From positions 1 through 64,000 of the forward strand of contig MPUH01000337.1 in the NCBI GenBank assembly GCA_001970955.1: a stretch of 64,000 nt of DNA, written 5' to 3'. The notes below the pieces were generated by a model. That model worked only from the letters and a program-made list of their open reading frames with translations. It had not been told where the DNA came from and did not search any database. Positions 30,290 through 40,557 of the stretch are shown here, piece after piece; the stretch's first letter is position 1, and every line of letters begins with the position of its first letter. The position numbers were made by a program, and so were the translations under genes. This DNA comes from Stentor coeruleus. Lineage: Eukaryota; Ciliophora; Heterotrichea; Heterotrichida; Stentoridae.

Positions 30290-33286
30290 CTAAGGCCCAC
30301 TATACAGCACATCTTCACTACACAAATAATTATAATGTCTTTCAAGTTCTTCAATTTGCATCTGATAATCCTCATCTGCAGCTTCTTTTACTCCTAAAGA
30401 TTCTACATCAAGTTGTGGGATTCTACTAACATTTTTCTCAGGTCTGTCAAAAAACAGTTCTAAACTAATCCAACTGCTCATATCATTTTTATATTCAAAT
30501 TCAAGGTCATACAAAGTTAAAAAGTTTCCTCGAGGAATAATTTGCCTTATTTCAAAACTCGCGTCTTTACCTTTAGAAAACTTTTCTTTTGGAAGCCAGC
30601 AATCAATACGTCTTGAAACGTTCCATTTAAGCTTTTGTGCAACAACTTTTTTAGATTTCCTTTTTAAAAACTGTTTTGGCTTAAGGTTTTGCGACATATT
30701 ATCATCTTGTCTTGCTTCTTCTAAGTAATCAGGGGACATAAAAGGGTTTTCCATAACTTCATCTTGATTTCTATCTTTTTCTCTTTCTCTTTCATAATCC
30801 CTTTCTATAATTTTATCATCTTGCATTCTTTTTATAGGCGCAGGTTTTTTTTTCTTAGCGATTTGCTGATTAAACCTTGGAGCTATAGGTTCTGGTTCTG
30901 GATAATCTTTTAATAATTCATTATAATTTACAGTCATTGGTCTTATAGGAATATCATCACGATTTAAATAACTTGGTCTTTGTGGGACATATTCTTCTTC
31001 ATATTCTTTTTCGAATTCTATTTCTCTTTTGCTTGGGATAGATCTATGAAAAGATGCAGCAGATTCACCCATTGCTATGCTTTCCCTCCAAAGTGGTAAG
31101 CCAGTCCATTTACCAGTCATATATAAAGTGCTGAAGTCTAAGCGGAATTTGTTACAAAATGTATTTAATTGGGTCATAAGTTGTTTATAAAGAGCTATAG
31201 CTGTATGATCACCTTGTATTTCTCTTAATAATTGCTTAGTTTCTTTCATACCTTTAATATGTACTCTTATACGTCTGGTATTCAAAATTCTTCTAGTTTT
31301 CCATAGTCTAACAAATTTTTGGATTCTGTATTTAGCCAAGCTTCTAATTTGTAGTTTATCAGTATAAAATCTTCTTACTACATAGCCTCGCCAGTGTTTT
31401 TGTATGTTAATAGCTGAAAAGTTTAAAAACATTTTAAATAGTCTTTGCTTTTCTCTTTGCTTAATTTTATACCATTTTTGCAATGCGTTTAATATTACAT
31501 ATGGAGCCCATTGTTTTTTTATATTTGCACCTATTTCTTTTAATCTTCTCATTCTCCATCTTTCTTTGTATAGCTCGATTATTGGTGGGATATGCTTTCT
31601 TCTGGCTAAGACTCCTCTGAACCAGGCTTGAATTCTTGTTGCAGATTTAATTCTTTTGAATTTCATGTTTTCTCGATCTTTTATTTCTTTTTTTAAGTTC
31701 TCCATTTCAGCTATTTTGTTTAGAGCTTTGTCGACGAAAATAAATGCACTTGGGTTTGTTTGAGCTTTAGGTGTTGAGGTGTCAAGTTTCGATATAAACT
31801 CATCATAAGTCAAAGTATCAGGTTCAGTTTTCTGTTCCTCCATCTTATTAAGTTCTTCATCTAAAGCTAGCTGTTCTAAATCCTCTGTTTGCAAGCACAT
31901 CTCTACATATTCTTTCTGTTGATACCAAAAATCAACCTCTGGTTTCTCAACAACCTGAAAATCTTCTGTAGACAAAATCGTGATTTCTGGTGGTCCTCTT
32001 CTAATCTTCCAATCTTCCTCTTCAATTTGAATATTCTTAATCATCTTAACCGCAGGGAGTATCACTGGGAATTTTGTAGTAAACCTATCTTCCTCAAACT
32101 CAAATTCCATGCATGGTTTACTAATAACTTCATATTTTTCTGTTATAGTTTCAATAGATTTAATAGTAGCTGATGTTAAATTATACTCTTCAATATATTC
32201 AATAGTAGGGGAAATCGGTAATCTTTCAGGTGGGATATACATATAAAGTCCAATTAAAGGTTTGTTTAAATATCCATGGTTTTGAACATCAGTATCTAAA
32301 TAATATAGGTTTCTTATAGGTAAATCCATACAAGAATATGATGAAATGACTTGTTCTGAGTAACAAATTTTAGGATTAGGTTTATTGAGAACCCTATAAG
32401 CATGTTGTTCGTTATAGAAAAGTCCTATAGCAGGTTTAGATAAAGATGAGAAGTTCTTGACAATTTTGTTGGTAACGCTTATTGGTTGGTTAGGTTTTGC
32501 TTGATAAATAAAAGACACTGAGATAGATTCTGAGTAAAAAAGGTCAGGAACTGGCTTGATGATACGTTTAAAACTTAGTGTTTGAAGGAGTTTAACTATA
32601 GGTGGAGCTTTTGGAGATACGCTTAGATTATCACAGGATACGCTTTCGCAGATGACTTTTTTCTCTTGAGCCAAACCTTGAGTTTTGAGATAATCATTAA
32701 AATCCCCATCTTGTATACCTTCGTCTATACCTTGAGGTTTTATTGGTAAAGTTTCTTCGACTGCTTTTTTTTCTTCGATTGTAACACGTTCTGTTAATGC
32801 TCCTTCTTGGATTACTGGGGGCTTTTCAGGCTCTCTTGATGTCATACTTTCTACTGGGACATCATTTTCAGGCTTTTTTACTATTAGAGCTCCTACTTTT
32901 GCTCCTGCTTTAGCTCCAACTTTAGCACCGGATTTCGCACCGACTTTTGCCCCTGCTTTCGCCCCTGCTTTTGCTGCTGTTTTCGCTCCAGCCTTTGCTG
33001 GTGCTTTTGCCCCAGTTTTTGCCCCAGCTTTCGCTGCACCTGCTTTTGCCGCAGCTGCTTTGACTCCTGTTTTACCTGGCAAAGGTTTTGGAGCTGAAGG
33101 TGGACTGACACCTGGGACAACGATAGCTTCTGGAAGAACTACAGGCTCAGAACGTGGAGGAGATGATGATCTCATGGCTTCTACAAAAGTTGATCTAAAC
33201 TTTGCGTCTTGTTCTTGAAGGGCTTGATTATCTGGGGGCTTTTTTACAATAAGAGGACCTGCTGCTTTTTTTGCGCTGTTTTTCAT
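30290..33286 (-). CDS. IQ-motif protein with Lys/Ala/Gly-rich N-terminal repeats
   Basis: 998 residues. Residues about 75-145 are a low-complexity tract of Ala-Gly-Ala-Lys-type units with Val, Thr, Pro or Ser at variable places. It lies between two copies of LIVKKP (near 12 and 146). The central third (about 210-460) has repeated phrases of the type KPxIxLxYSEQ (for example KPAIGLFYNEQ, KPNPKICYSEQ), a diverged internal repeat. Residues about 545-670 hold three IQ-like calmodulin or light-chain sites: IQAWFRGVLARRK, IQKHWRGYVVRRF and IQKFVRLWKTRR. The C-terminal third is charged, with no known domain. Ca2+/calmodulin regulation and cortical or axonemal location are inferred from the IQ motifs. 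The A/G/K tract resembles histone-H1 or microtubule-binding tails. No intron. Confidence 0.85.
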   Translation of the reverse strand: MKNSAKKAAGPLIVKKPPDNQALQEQDAKFRSTFVEAMRSSSPPRSEPVVLPEAIVVPGVSPPSAPKPLPGKTGVKAAAAKAGAAKAGAKTGAKAPAKAGAKTAAKAGAKAGAKVGAKSGAKVGAKAGAKVGALIVKKPENDVPVESMTSREPEKPPVIQEGALTERVTIEEKKAVEETLPIKPQGIDEGIQDGDFNDYLKTQGLAQEKKVICESVSCDNLSVSPKAPPIVKLLQTLSFKRIIKPVPDLFYSESISVSFIYQAKPNQPISVTNKIVKNFSSLSKPAIGLFYNEQHAYRVLNKPNPKICYSEQVISSYSCMDLPIRNLYYLDTDVQNHGYLNKPLIGLYMYIPPERLPISPTIEYIEEYNLTSATIKSIETITEKYEVISKPCMEFEFEEDRFTTKFPVILPAVKMIKNIQIEEEDWKIRRGPPEITILSTEDFQVVEKPEVDFWYQQKEYVEMCLQTEDLEQLALDEELNKMEEQKTEPDTLTYDEFISKLDTSTPKAQTNPSAFIFVDKALNKIAEMENLKKEIKDRENMKFKRIKSATRIQAWFRGVLARRKHIPPIIELYKERWRMRRLKEIGANIKKQWAPYVILNALQKWYKIKQREKQRLFKMFLNFSAINIQKHWRGYVVRRFYTDKLQIRSLAKYRIQKFVRLWKTRRILNTRRIRVHIKGMKETKQLLREIQGDHTAIALYKQLMTQLNTFCNKFRLDFSTLYMTGKWTGLPLWRESIAMGESAASFHRSIPSKREIEFEKEYEEEYVPQRPSYLNRDDIPIRPMTVNYNELLKDYPEPEPIAPRFNQQIAKKKKPAPIKRMQDDKIIERDYEREREKDRNQDEVMENPFMSPDYLEEARQDDNMSQNLKPKQFLKRKSKKVVAQKLKWNVSRRIDCWLPKEKFSKGKDASFEIRQIIPRGNFLTLYDLEFEYKNDMSSWISLELFFDRPEKNVSRIPQLDVESLGVKEAADEDYQMQIEELERHYNYLCSEDVLYSGP

Positions 33287-33896
33287 TATATTTATGTTGG
33301 ATATAATGACATGAGATATTTAAATGAGTAAAGATTTTAAGTGAAGCTTTTCGGAGGATCTAATGCTATAAGATTTTTTAATCAAGTAATTTATTTTGAT
33401 TGAAAAACATATTCTTTAATTGTGCTTTAAATTGAATTTAAATAAGTATAGTTTATTAGGAATTAAACTCCCAAGATTACTCTATTAACTCTCTTATATT
33501 TCATCTAATCATTTAAAATCATCTACTTGATTTATAAACTACTGACCTAATTTTAAAATATGACATATCCCCGCTATTATTACAATATCAAAAATTTACA
33601 CTTTCTACCTTAAAAGTTTTACTAATAATAAAAAAATAATTTTCAAATCTTCGCACCTTTTCAATATAATCATAAAATTCTTTCTTTCTACAGCATGCCC
33701 AGCTTTAAATTATCCTTACTCATTTCTTTACAAAATCTATAAAATTATTTAAAACTCTACATTTCTATATCAAAAATTTCTAAACCTTATAAGCTTAAAT
33801 AATATAAACACAAACCCAAAACAACAATTTTCCTTATTGATTATATAAAAACACAAATACATCATAATCTATATTAAAATTTAAAGTCGGACTGAT
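33287..33896. other. intergenic upstream of the IQ gene
   Basis: On this strand it is G-containing for the first 100 bases and then C-rich and G-poor. No gene is seen before the eL34 pseudogene. Confidence 0.5.
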
Positions 33897-34230
33897 TTAT
33901 TTAGCTTTTTTTTGCTGCATTTTCTTCTTAATCACTTTGATTTCTTCAGTTAAAAAGGCTCTAACAATCCTATCTTTAACGATGGAATGATTTAATACTC
34001 CACCATAAGCTCTTGACACAGTTATCAGTTTTAGCCATATTTGCATATTGTCTAGGTCTCATTCTTGGAATGCCTGATAATCGTTTTTTGGATTCTTTGC
34101 ATTAAGAGCCCGCAGTAATTTTATCAGCATACATGACAACAAGTTTACCGCCTGGAGTTCTAACTTGCCAAATTTTGTTCGACTTTGTGTGATAAGAATT
34201 TCTCTTACATAAAGTTACTCTTTTCACCAT
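33897..34230 (-). pseudogene. ribosomal protein eL34 pseudogene
   Basis: Reading down the minus strand from an ATG at 34230 gives MVKRVTLCKRNSYHTKSNK, then RTPGGKLVVMYADKI, then after an in-frame [22 protein letters not shown]. After a one-base frame change [20 protein letters not shown] follows, ending QQKKAK and TAA. This order and these motifs (TPGGKLV, GIPxxRPRQY, VSRAYGG) are diagnostic for the large-subunit protein eL34. The stop plus frameshift, with no tiny intron able to explain them, mark it as a dead copy. Two Cys of the eL34 zinc-binding site also seem altered. A functional gene must lie elsewhere in the genome. No poly(A) trace is visible downstream. Confidence 0.85.
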
Positions 34231-34658
34231 TTATTATTTAGCCTTAATTTTTAGATAAAAGAAATTTTTATGTTTGGAGTTGGATGAAAGGAGTATTAGG
34301 ATAGGATTGGGAAGTTTTTGAAACAAATTTTAGGGATCTGAGGTTGATTTAATAAGATTAGATGGGATCAATTATTCTTCGAAAAACAGTCCAGGTAGGG
34401 AATTATTTGGCCTGAAAAGAATTTCCCCAATAATGAATCTGAATAGAACTCCAAATAATAAAGGCAACTCAGTAAGAGAATCATATGTCTTATGAAAAAC
34501 ATTTGCTCGAAAGAAGAAAACATTTCATTTGGTTTGTAGTGAATTGATTTACTCAATAATTAGCTTGAATTTTTCTAAGTAAGCAAGTATTCAAGGAACA
34601 CTAAAATAGCCAGATAGTTTTCATATTGCTCAATCTTTTATAGTAAAAGCCTAAACAC
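34231..34658. other. intergenic up to a scaffold join
   Basis: On the plus strand this contains protein-like but stop-interrupted sequence (for example GRELFGLKRISPIMNLN) for about 300 bases. It may be a decayed exon, but I cannot assign it. It ends at the N at 34659. Confidence 0.35.
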
Positions 34659-34661
34659 NTA

Positions 34662-35198
34662 TTTTTACCAATACTTATTGTCCTTGTTCGGTCTATAAAC
34701 TTAGAAGACCTTCAAGCTGAGCTTTCTATAGCCTGCCAAAACATAGAAGATGCTCCAATAATAGTGACAAACATTCTCAAAAAAACTCAAGACATGGCAA
34801 AAGAATCACGTCAAATCTCTTCCAAGTCCAATAAAATAATATCAAAACTACAGAAATCCACTGATGTAAACATATACTCAGTATTCAATGCAGACATATA
34901 TAGAAAATATGAGTTGGCTGAAAGCCAATACAAAAGTATTGATAAAAATCTTAAGGATGGGTCTGTGACAAAAAGGATTGAAAATGTCATCGAGTTTTAT
35001 GTTAAAAGACAAAAAGTTCCTGATCCTGAAATGCATCAGCATTTGTTACAAGTTGAAAGGAAAATAGGAGAAGTTGCACATTTGATTAAGAATACTTATA
35101 ATATAGATTGGCTATGTATTACGCTGATTGGATTTTCTTTAGTCGCAGTTTATGTGTGGAAAATTGCGAAGAAGGCTGAAAAGAAGCATTATTTATAG
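34662..35198 (+). CDS. single-pass membrane protein, 5' end lost at scaffold join
   Basis: The frame is open from the N at 34659 and gives about 179 visible residues. The first visible residues, FLPILIVLVRSIN, look like the core of a signal peptide whose start codon lies at or before the N. A Gln/Glu/Lys helical segment follows, probably coiled coil. A single membrane helix then comes near the end (WLCITLIGFSLVAVYVW) and a short Lys-rich cytosolic tail KIAKKAEKKHYL. Type I topology with a luminal coiled coil and a short basic tail recalls the stalk of L-type lectin cargo receptors (ERGIC-53/VIP36) or p24 proteins, but no lectin domain is visible. The tail is not a strict KKXX signal. Confidence 0.6.
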   Translation, partial: FLPILIVLVRSINLEDLQAELSIACQNIEDAPIIVTNILKKTQDMAKESRQISSKSNKIISKLQKSTDVNIYSVFNADIYRKYELAESQYKSIDKNLKDGSVTKRIENVIEFYVKRQKVPDPEMHQHLLQVERKIGEVAHLIKNTYNIDWLCITLIGFSLVAVYVWKIAKKAEKKHYL

Positions 35199-36414
35199 GA
35201 AGTAGGAATTTATTAAGTATTTTTGCTGATGAAATAATTTTTTCATTTGAGTTTTATGATAAAATTAGGTGTTTTGATAGAAATTATATGCTGAATATTT
35301 TACTATTAAATGATAGATTTGGGTTAACTGCGAAATATGACTCATGAGATCCAAAGTCAAGATTATATATTATTGATAGGATTTGTGAGTTAGAGATTTT
35401 TTTATTTATCCGATCAGTTTATACTTTGTAAAATTATCATATACTACTCAAATTTATTTTTAGAATAAGCTTTGAATAACTAATATGAATAGAGAAGAGT
35501 ATTTAGGTTTATTTAAAGACTTTAATAGAATTTGTTAATAAATTGATGAAAATATTTGAAATATTGTTGAATTCATTTTAGCCTAGTTAATTCACTAAGT
35601 TTCAGCTAAATTTTCTGAGCCTGATTTGAGGCTTTTTAGCCCATATAAATTTATTCAATAATATTTTTATATGCTCTTGAGCCAGGATTGATTTACGATA
35701 TAATGCAAATATCCAGAATCTTCAAACTTTGAATAAGCATTCCATCAATCTATATATAATCTTGGACTTGAACAAATAAAATTCGCTCAGGGACAAGCTA
35801 GGAATATTGGACTAAAGCGAAGGACTTTTTTATATTAAATTTAATAAGAATAATTCTAAGATTTATGTGTAAATAGATGGAGAATATTATTTTATGGGAA
35901 AACCTAAGCAGACATCACTTAAATTGTTTAATAGGAATCCTGCAATCAAAGTGCTTTTTAGATTAAAAAACTAATAAGTAAACTTATGCTTAAGATTGCT
36001 TAAAGTTTGCATTCAGCATTTGATATGTGTATTTGTTTGGTTTGAATATTTTTATTTTTTCTAATATATGTCAAGGTATTTTAGTTCATTCAGAATTTTA
36101 TGTGAATTTTAAAAAGTTGATGTACAACATTTAATTAGGCTAATTTATTTTATTGGATTAAGTATTTTGCATGGAAATTATTTTATAAAATTGATAAAAT
36201 AACAGTAAAATCATTAAAAAATAATCAAATATATTTAAATACTATAAGGAAAGATAAGAATAATACTGTCTATGAAAAAACTTAACCAGCCAAAGAAAAA
36301 AAGCAATTCAATCTAAACTCGCAAACTTTAAGGTTATAATAACTTTTTCATTACAAAATATTAATTATTCTAGTTTCTTTGGAAGTAAAAAACCTTAAAA
36401 ATTTTATATGTAAA
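35199..36414. other. intergenic, 1.2 kb
   Basis: No supportable gene. Between about 35640 and 35980 one plus frame reads protein-like sequence (for example EYYFMGKPKQTSLKLF) but is cut by five stops. This could be a decayed gene or chance, since random AT-rich DNA would give more stops than that. The rest is AT-rich without structure. Confidence 0.4.
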
Positions 36415-36975
36415 ATGGCTTACAAAGCTAACGAAAGAGTTCCATTAAACATAAATCAAGAAATAAAAAACATGAAAATCAGCAAGGCAATTCCATCAAA
36501 CGACAAAGTAAAAAAATCTCTCAAGTCAGTCAAATTTAGTCAGCCCAACAAAAATTTACTACCTAAAAAATCCCCAAAGCAGTGCAGCTTCACCAAACTC
36601 ATGGAATTCTATTCATTAGAAGATAGACAAAATCATTTACAAACACCAAATGGTTATAATACACCAAGTCCGATATACTCTTTATCTCCTATCCCAGAAA
36701 CCACAGCAAAACTTGAAAACCTTTCAAATCAAGACGATTGTAGTAAACTAAAATACCAGCTTGAGATTGAAAAAACCAAATACACGAATTTACAACATTC
36801 CTATGATGAACTTCTTGAAATGTTTACACAAAATGAAATTTACTACAAAGAGCGTTTAGCCCAACTACAATCATATTTAAACCTTTATGAAAACGTAGAA
36901 TATGTGACAAGATCTGAGTTCATCAAACTATGCGAAAAAGTGACATTTCTCGAATCACTTCTATCCAAAATATGA
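36415..36975 (+). CDS. hypothetical protein with C-terminal coiled coil
   Basis: 186 residues from the first ATG (36415); the frame extends upstream only to a TTG. The N-terminal half is basic and Ser/Pro/Asn-rich (KKSLKSVKFSQPNK, then SPIYSLSPIPET), likely disordered, with several SP/TP sites. The last 75 residues form an amphipathic coiled coil (LKYQLEIEKTKYTNLQHSYD). No known domain. The next gene starts 58 bases after its stop on the same strand, an unusually short gap, so the two may be co-regulated. Confidence 0.65.
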   Translation: MAYKANERVPLNINQEIKNMKISKAIPSNDKVKKSLKSVKFSQPNKNLLPKKSPKQCSFTKLMEFYSLEDRQNHLQTPNGYNTPSPIYSLSPIPETTAKLENLSNQDDCSKLKYQLEIEKTKYTNLQHSYDELLEMFTQNEIYYKERLAQLQSYLNLYENVEYVTRSEFIKLCEKVTFLESLLSKI

Positions 36976-37033
36976 ACTTAATATCATTCATAGTTAATAG
37001 TCTTATAAAATTCATACAAAAAAATATAAATCC

Positions 37034-37702
37034 ATGGAATTTTCTTGCGATGCTGATCGTTTCCAAATGCACCCTTCTCGTACCTGCACAATAATCAAAA
37101 ACAATGGGCTTTTCCCTCAGCGTCCAATAAAAAAATTCCCTCAAACTAATCTGATACACAAGAAAAAAATTAAAAGACTAGGTTCTGAATCTTGCTTGTC
37201 AGAAAAAAGGAAAAACATTTTTTTATACCAATTAAACGCTTTTACAAAAGTGAAAGTTACTGTAAATCTTAAAGAAATTCTCGACAAATTACTAGTAAGA
37301 AATCCAAGATGCAAAATTTTTAGAGACTTATATCAAGAAAAATCTTTTAATGAAGAGGAAATTGTATTTAGTAAAGTTTTTACATTAGAAAAAGATCAGC
37401 CTTTATTGGATTTGTCGTTGAATAAAAAAATTTATGAAACTTTGATTGTTAGTAATAAGAGTATGTTGATGTTTAATCAAGAAACCACATGTATCGACAA
37501 TGATTTTATGATGATTTATAATGAAGCGTATCCACCGATTGTAAAAGCTACTGGGAGGAATATGAATAAACCGAAGTTTGAATATAATTTTATACAGTTC
37601 CCAATGTTGTCTAGTGCTGTGAAGAGTTTCTGTAGTCCGAAATTCCACCCAGTGATGTCTCCGAAAAGGGATAATAAAGATAATAGCTTTAATGCTAGGT
37701 AA
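37034..37702 (+). CDS. hypothetical protein
   Basis: 222 residues, not recognised. It is basic overall, with a Lys-rich patch near residue 45 (HKKKIKR). The central block looks folded (KVKVTVNLKEILDKLL, VFSKVFTLEKDQPLLDLSL). The C-terminal tail is basic and unstructured (SPKRDNKDNSFNAR). There is no signal peptide, membrane segment or coiled coil. It starts 58 bases after the preceding gene. The ATG is the first in frame and has an AATATAAATCC leader. Confidence 0.6.
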   Translation: MEFSCDADRFQMHPSRTCTIIKNNGLFPQRPIKKFPQTNLIHKKKIKRLGSESCLSEKRKNIFLYQLNAFTKVKVTVNLKEILDKLLVRNPRCKIFRDLYQEKSFNEEEIVFSKVFTLEKDQPLLDLSLNKKIYETLIVSNKSMLMFNQETTCIDNDFMMIYNEAYPPIVKATGRNMNKPKFEYNFIQFPMLSSAVKSFCSPKFHPVMSPKRDNKDNSFNAR

Positions 37703-37852
37703 ATGTGAAGGGTTTTGGGATTAGTTAAATCTTTAATTTTGAGATTTGCAGTAGGAAAAGAGTTTTTAGAAGTTTTTTAAGTATTTTTTTAATCTTAGTA
37801 TTGTGAAAAAGATATAATTTTCTATTACATTTTGTTTGCTGATTTAATTAAA

Positions 37853-39185
37853 ATGCTTTTTATGATACTATGCGTTCTTAGTGAAGGGATTGAAGAAGTT
37901 ACCCAAGCTAAATGGCAAAAAGATGCTTTTGCTGTTGTTGTATTTTATGCTAGTTGGTGGTAAAGACTATTATAGCGATAAGTCAAAAGCAGCATTAGTC
38001 GAACTAGAAAAAGCTCTTGAAGGAGTATCAGTAGCTAGTTATAAATTAGAGGCAAGTCGGCGGACTGAAGAATTTTCAATAAAAGGGTTTCCACAAATCT
38101 TCTTTTGGTCCAAGGGAGATATGCTGAAATATGAGGATGAGAGAACTGCAGAAAAACTAAAAATCTGGGTAAACAGAAAAATATCCCCAGAAATATTGCA
38201 TTATACAATAGAAAAAACTCATTCTAGAGTTAATGAAGAACTATGCTCGAAACATGAGTATTGCATAGTTGCCCAAGGGATTGATGATGAGGTTTTAAAT
38301 GATATTTCAAGAAGAGTCGACTTGCCAATATATTCTTTACAAGGAAATGAGAATTTTGTTTTATATAAAAACTATGCTAATTCCGCTTACCCTTATAACT
38401 ATACAATAACACCTCAAGAAATAGGTGCTTTTGTAAATTTTCATATAACCCCAGCGTTGTTACCTTTGGAAACTAAGTATATGGATAGTTTATTCAATAA
38501 AGGTGGCTCATGTTTGATACTTTTACGTGATAAAAGACATATAAATTATGATTCAGTTTTATATTCTATAGGTGATGAACTTAAAGGGAAACTTTATCTT
38601 ATTATTGCTGATGTATCACATCATATTGGTAAGCAAATACAATTGTTACTTAAGGTATCTGATAAATCTTTACCTTGTGTAAGAATTGTGATTTCTAAAG
38701 GTGGAAGTTTGAATATAACTCAGTATCATATGAATGATGAAGTTTCATATGAAAATATTATAAACTTTGTTAGTAGATGGGAAGGTGGGATTGTTAATCC
38801 TTATGTGCTTACACAGGATGTGCCGGAAAAAAGTTCTGAAAACAGAATTTTAACTATTGTGGCCCAAAATTTTGAGAAGATTGTATATGAGGAAGGAAGG
38901 GATATTTTAGTTGTTTTTTATGCACCTTGGTGTAGTTATTCTAGAGGATTAATGCCTATAATTGAGCAGCTTGCTTATGAGTATCGGAATTACAAAAATT
39001 TTGTCATAGGAAAAATTGACGGTTATTATAATTATATTGATTCTAGTATTAGAGGATTCCCGACAATACGGCTTTATAAAGCTTCAAATAAAAATTATAT
39101 TCAGTATCAGAGTGATCGAACTTTAACTCTGTTGAGATTTTTCATTAATTCACATATAACACCGATATACAAAGAAGACCTTTAG
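37853..39185 (+). CDS. ER protein disulfide isomerase-like protein, both active sites CxxS
   Basis: 438 residues after removing a 16-base intron (37960-37975). A signal peptide (MLFMILCVLS) leads into thioredoxin domain a: VVVFYASWC-DKS with Cys36 and Ser39, whose Cys codon is split by the intron. Two redox-inactive thioredoxin-like domains follow in the middle. Domain a' has VVFYAPWCSYS with Cys355 and Ser358, then RGFPTIRLY. The protein ends KEDL, a KDEL-type ER retrieval signal. The layout a-b-b'-a' is that of classical PDI. Both sites keep only the first Cys (CDKS, CSYS), as in yeast Eug1. Such proteins can form mixed disulfides and rearrange bonds but oxidise poorly. No intron other than the tiny one is needed. 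Confidence 0.92.
37960..37975 (+). other. 16-nt intron
   Basis: GTAAAGACTATTATAG, splitting the codon of active-site Cys36. Splicing changes the frame by one base and joins FYASW to CDKSKA. Confidence 0.93.
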
Positions 39186-39410
39186 TTATTTTTTAAGAAA
39201 AAAATAATATTAGTTATTCTATAGCCAAGATTTGTGTAATTTTGTATATTTATTAAGATATTTATATGATTTTGCGTATATATTTGTGGAAGTTTGAAAA
39301 TTTAGCTGGATATTAATGCTTTATGTGGTTTTTATTATGAAATCTTATATTTTATGAAACTAGCTTTAAACAATTTGTCATTTACCTTATTAATTATACA
39401 ATAATTAGCC

Positions 39411-40202
39411 ATGCTTAGGAAAGATAACAAGACCCCAACTCCACAATTAGTATCGCCAGATACTAGCACGCGAAATATATCATCTTCAACTACTTCACCT
39501 CTAAGAGCTTGCGACCCATCAGGTATTGAGAAATTCTTAACAACTCAACGTAAAAAGCAAGCTGCATATGAAATAGACATGGTGTCTAACAAAATAAATC
39601 TTTTAATCAAACTTGAGTAAAAAGCACACAAGCATATAGAAAAAGTTAAAAGACAAGCTGAAGAAATCCAAAGAGCGAAAATGCGTAATGAAAGTAAATC
39701 AAGAGCAAAAGATGAGGTTCGAGGATTTAGAAATAAAGAAATTGAAGAGATGAGAAAAAAAAACATAGAAGAAAAAAAGAAAAGAATTACCAATATAAAG
39801 ATGATGCAGGAATCAATACTTAAAGAGAAGAAAGAATATGCGAAAAAGGTTAAAAATGATAAAGCTGAAATCGATGAGATAAGTAAAAGTTTTCGTGATA
39901 TGATTCAAAAACAAAAAACTGAAAGACGGTGCAAGAGGGCTACTGAAGTTACTCAGCATAAAATTCAAAGCCGGTCTTTCGCATCTAAAATGACTCAGCA
40001 ATTAAAAAAAGCTTATGAAGAAAAAATAGCTAAAGAAAAAGAGTCTTATTTAGAACTTGTAAAACAAAAAAATATACTTGAAAAGCATGAAGCAGAAATT
40101 GCTGAGAAATATACAAAAATTGTTGAAAATGAAGTCCAGGCTTTTAAGCAATTAGAAGAAATTGCGAAAATAAAACTAAACCCTTTAGCATATAAAGTTT
40201 GA
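39411..40202 (+). CDS. coiled-coil protein interrupted by one in-frame TAA
   Basis: 264 codons in a single frame with one internal TAA at 39618-39620 (codon 70). The N-terminal 45 residues are Ser/Thr/Pro-rich. From residue 45 the sequence is Lys/Glu/Arg coiled coil, and the same heptad-rich character continues straight after the stop (AHKHIEKVKRQAEEIQ) to the end. No 15- or 16-base GT-AG interval removes the stop while keeping the frame. A CAA-to-TAA change is the simplest cause: a sequencing error, a recent null allele or readthrough. A second ATG at 39681 could start a shorter protein of 173 residues. Confidence 0.7.
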
Positions 40203-40557
40203 TAAAAATTCTTTTATAATCATGAGATTTCGTTTGTTACAATTTTTTGATATCATTTATAAGTCAAGGTATGCAATTTATATATATATTCATTAACACA
40301 AACTTTCAATTCTTTTGATTGTAAAAAGTCTTCAGGCGTATTTAGATATATGCTAACTTCATTCAAAAAATATTGAAATTCTTATATTTCCTCCTTAGTA
40401 TATAAAACTTCTATGCAACTAATACTTGCATATTTTATCATTTTATAGGATTTTTTAATGTTTAAACTTCATTTAAGTGTATATCCCACTATAAAAATCT
40501 AAAAGTTGAATTTCCGTTAATTTTTAAATTCAGAGAAATGATTCAGTTAAATATAAA
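40203..40557. other. intergenic between two + strand genes
   Basis: AT-rich; no gene or RNA is seen. Confidence 0.5.

Noticed and set aside
34368-34556. 62-codon minus-strand frame
   Set aside because: Starts poorly, has no domain and lies opposite stop-interrupted sequence.
35640-35990. Stop-interrupted protein-like frame
   Set aside because: Five stops in about 120 codons is no fewer than expected by chance in this composition, and no family could be recognised.
39618-39640. 16- or 23-base intron covering the TAA
   Set aside because: GTAAAAAGCACACAAG (16) leads straight into a TAG, and the 23-base alternative leads into a TAA.
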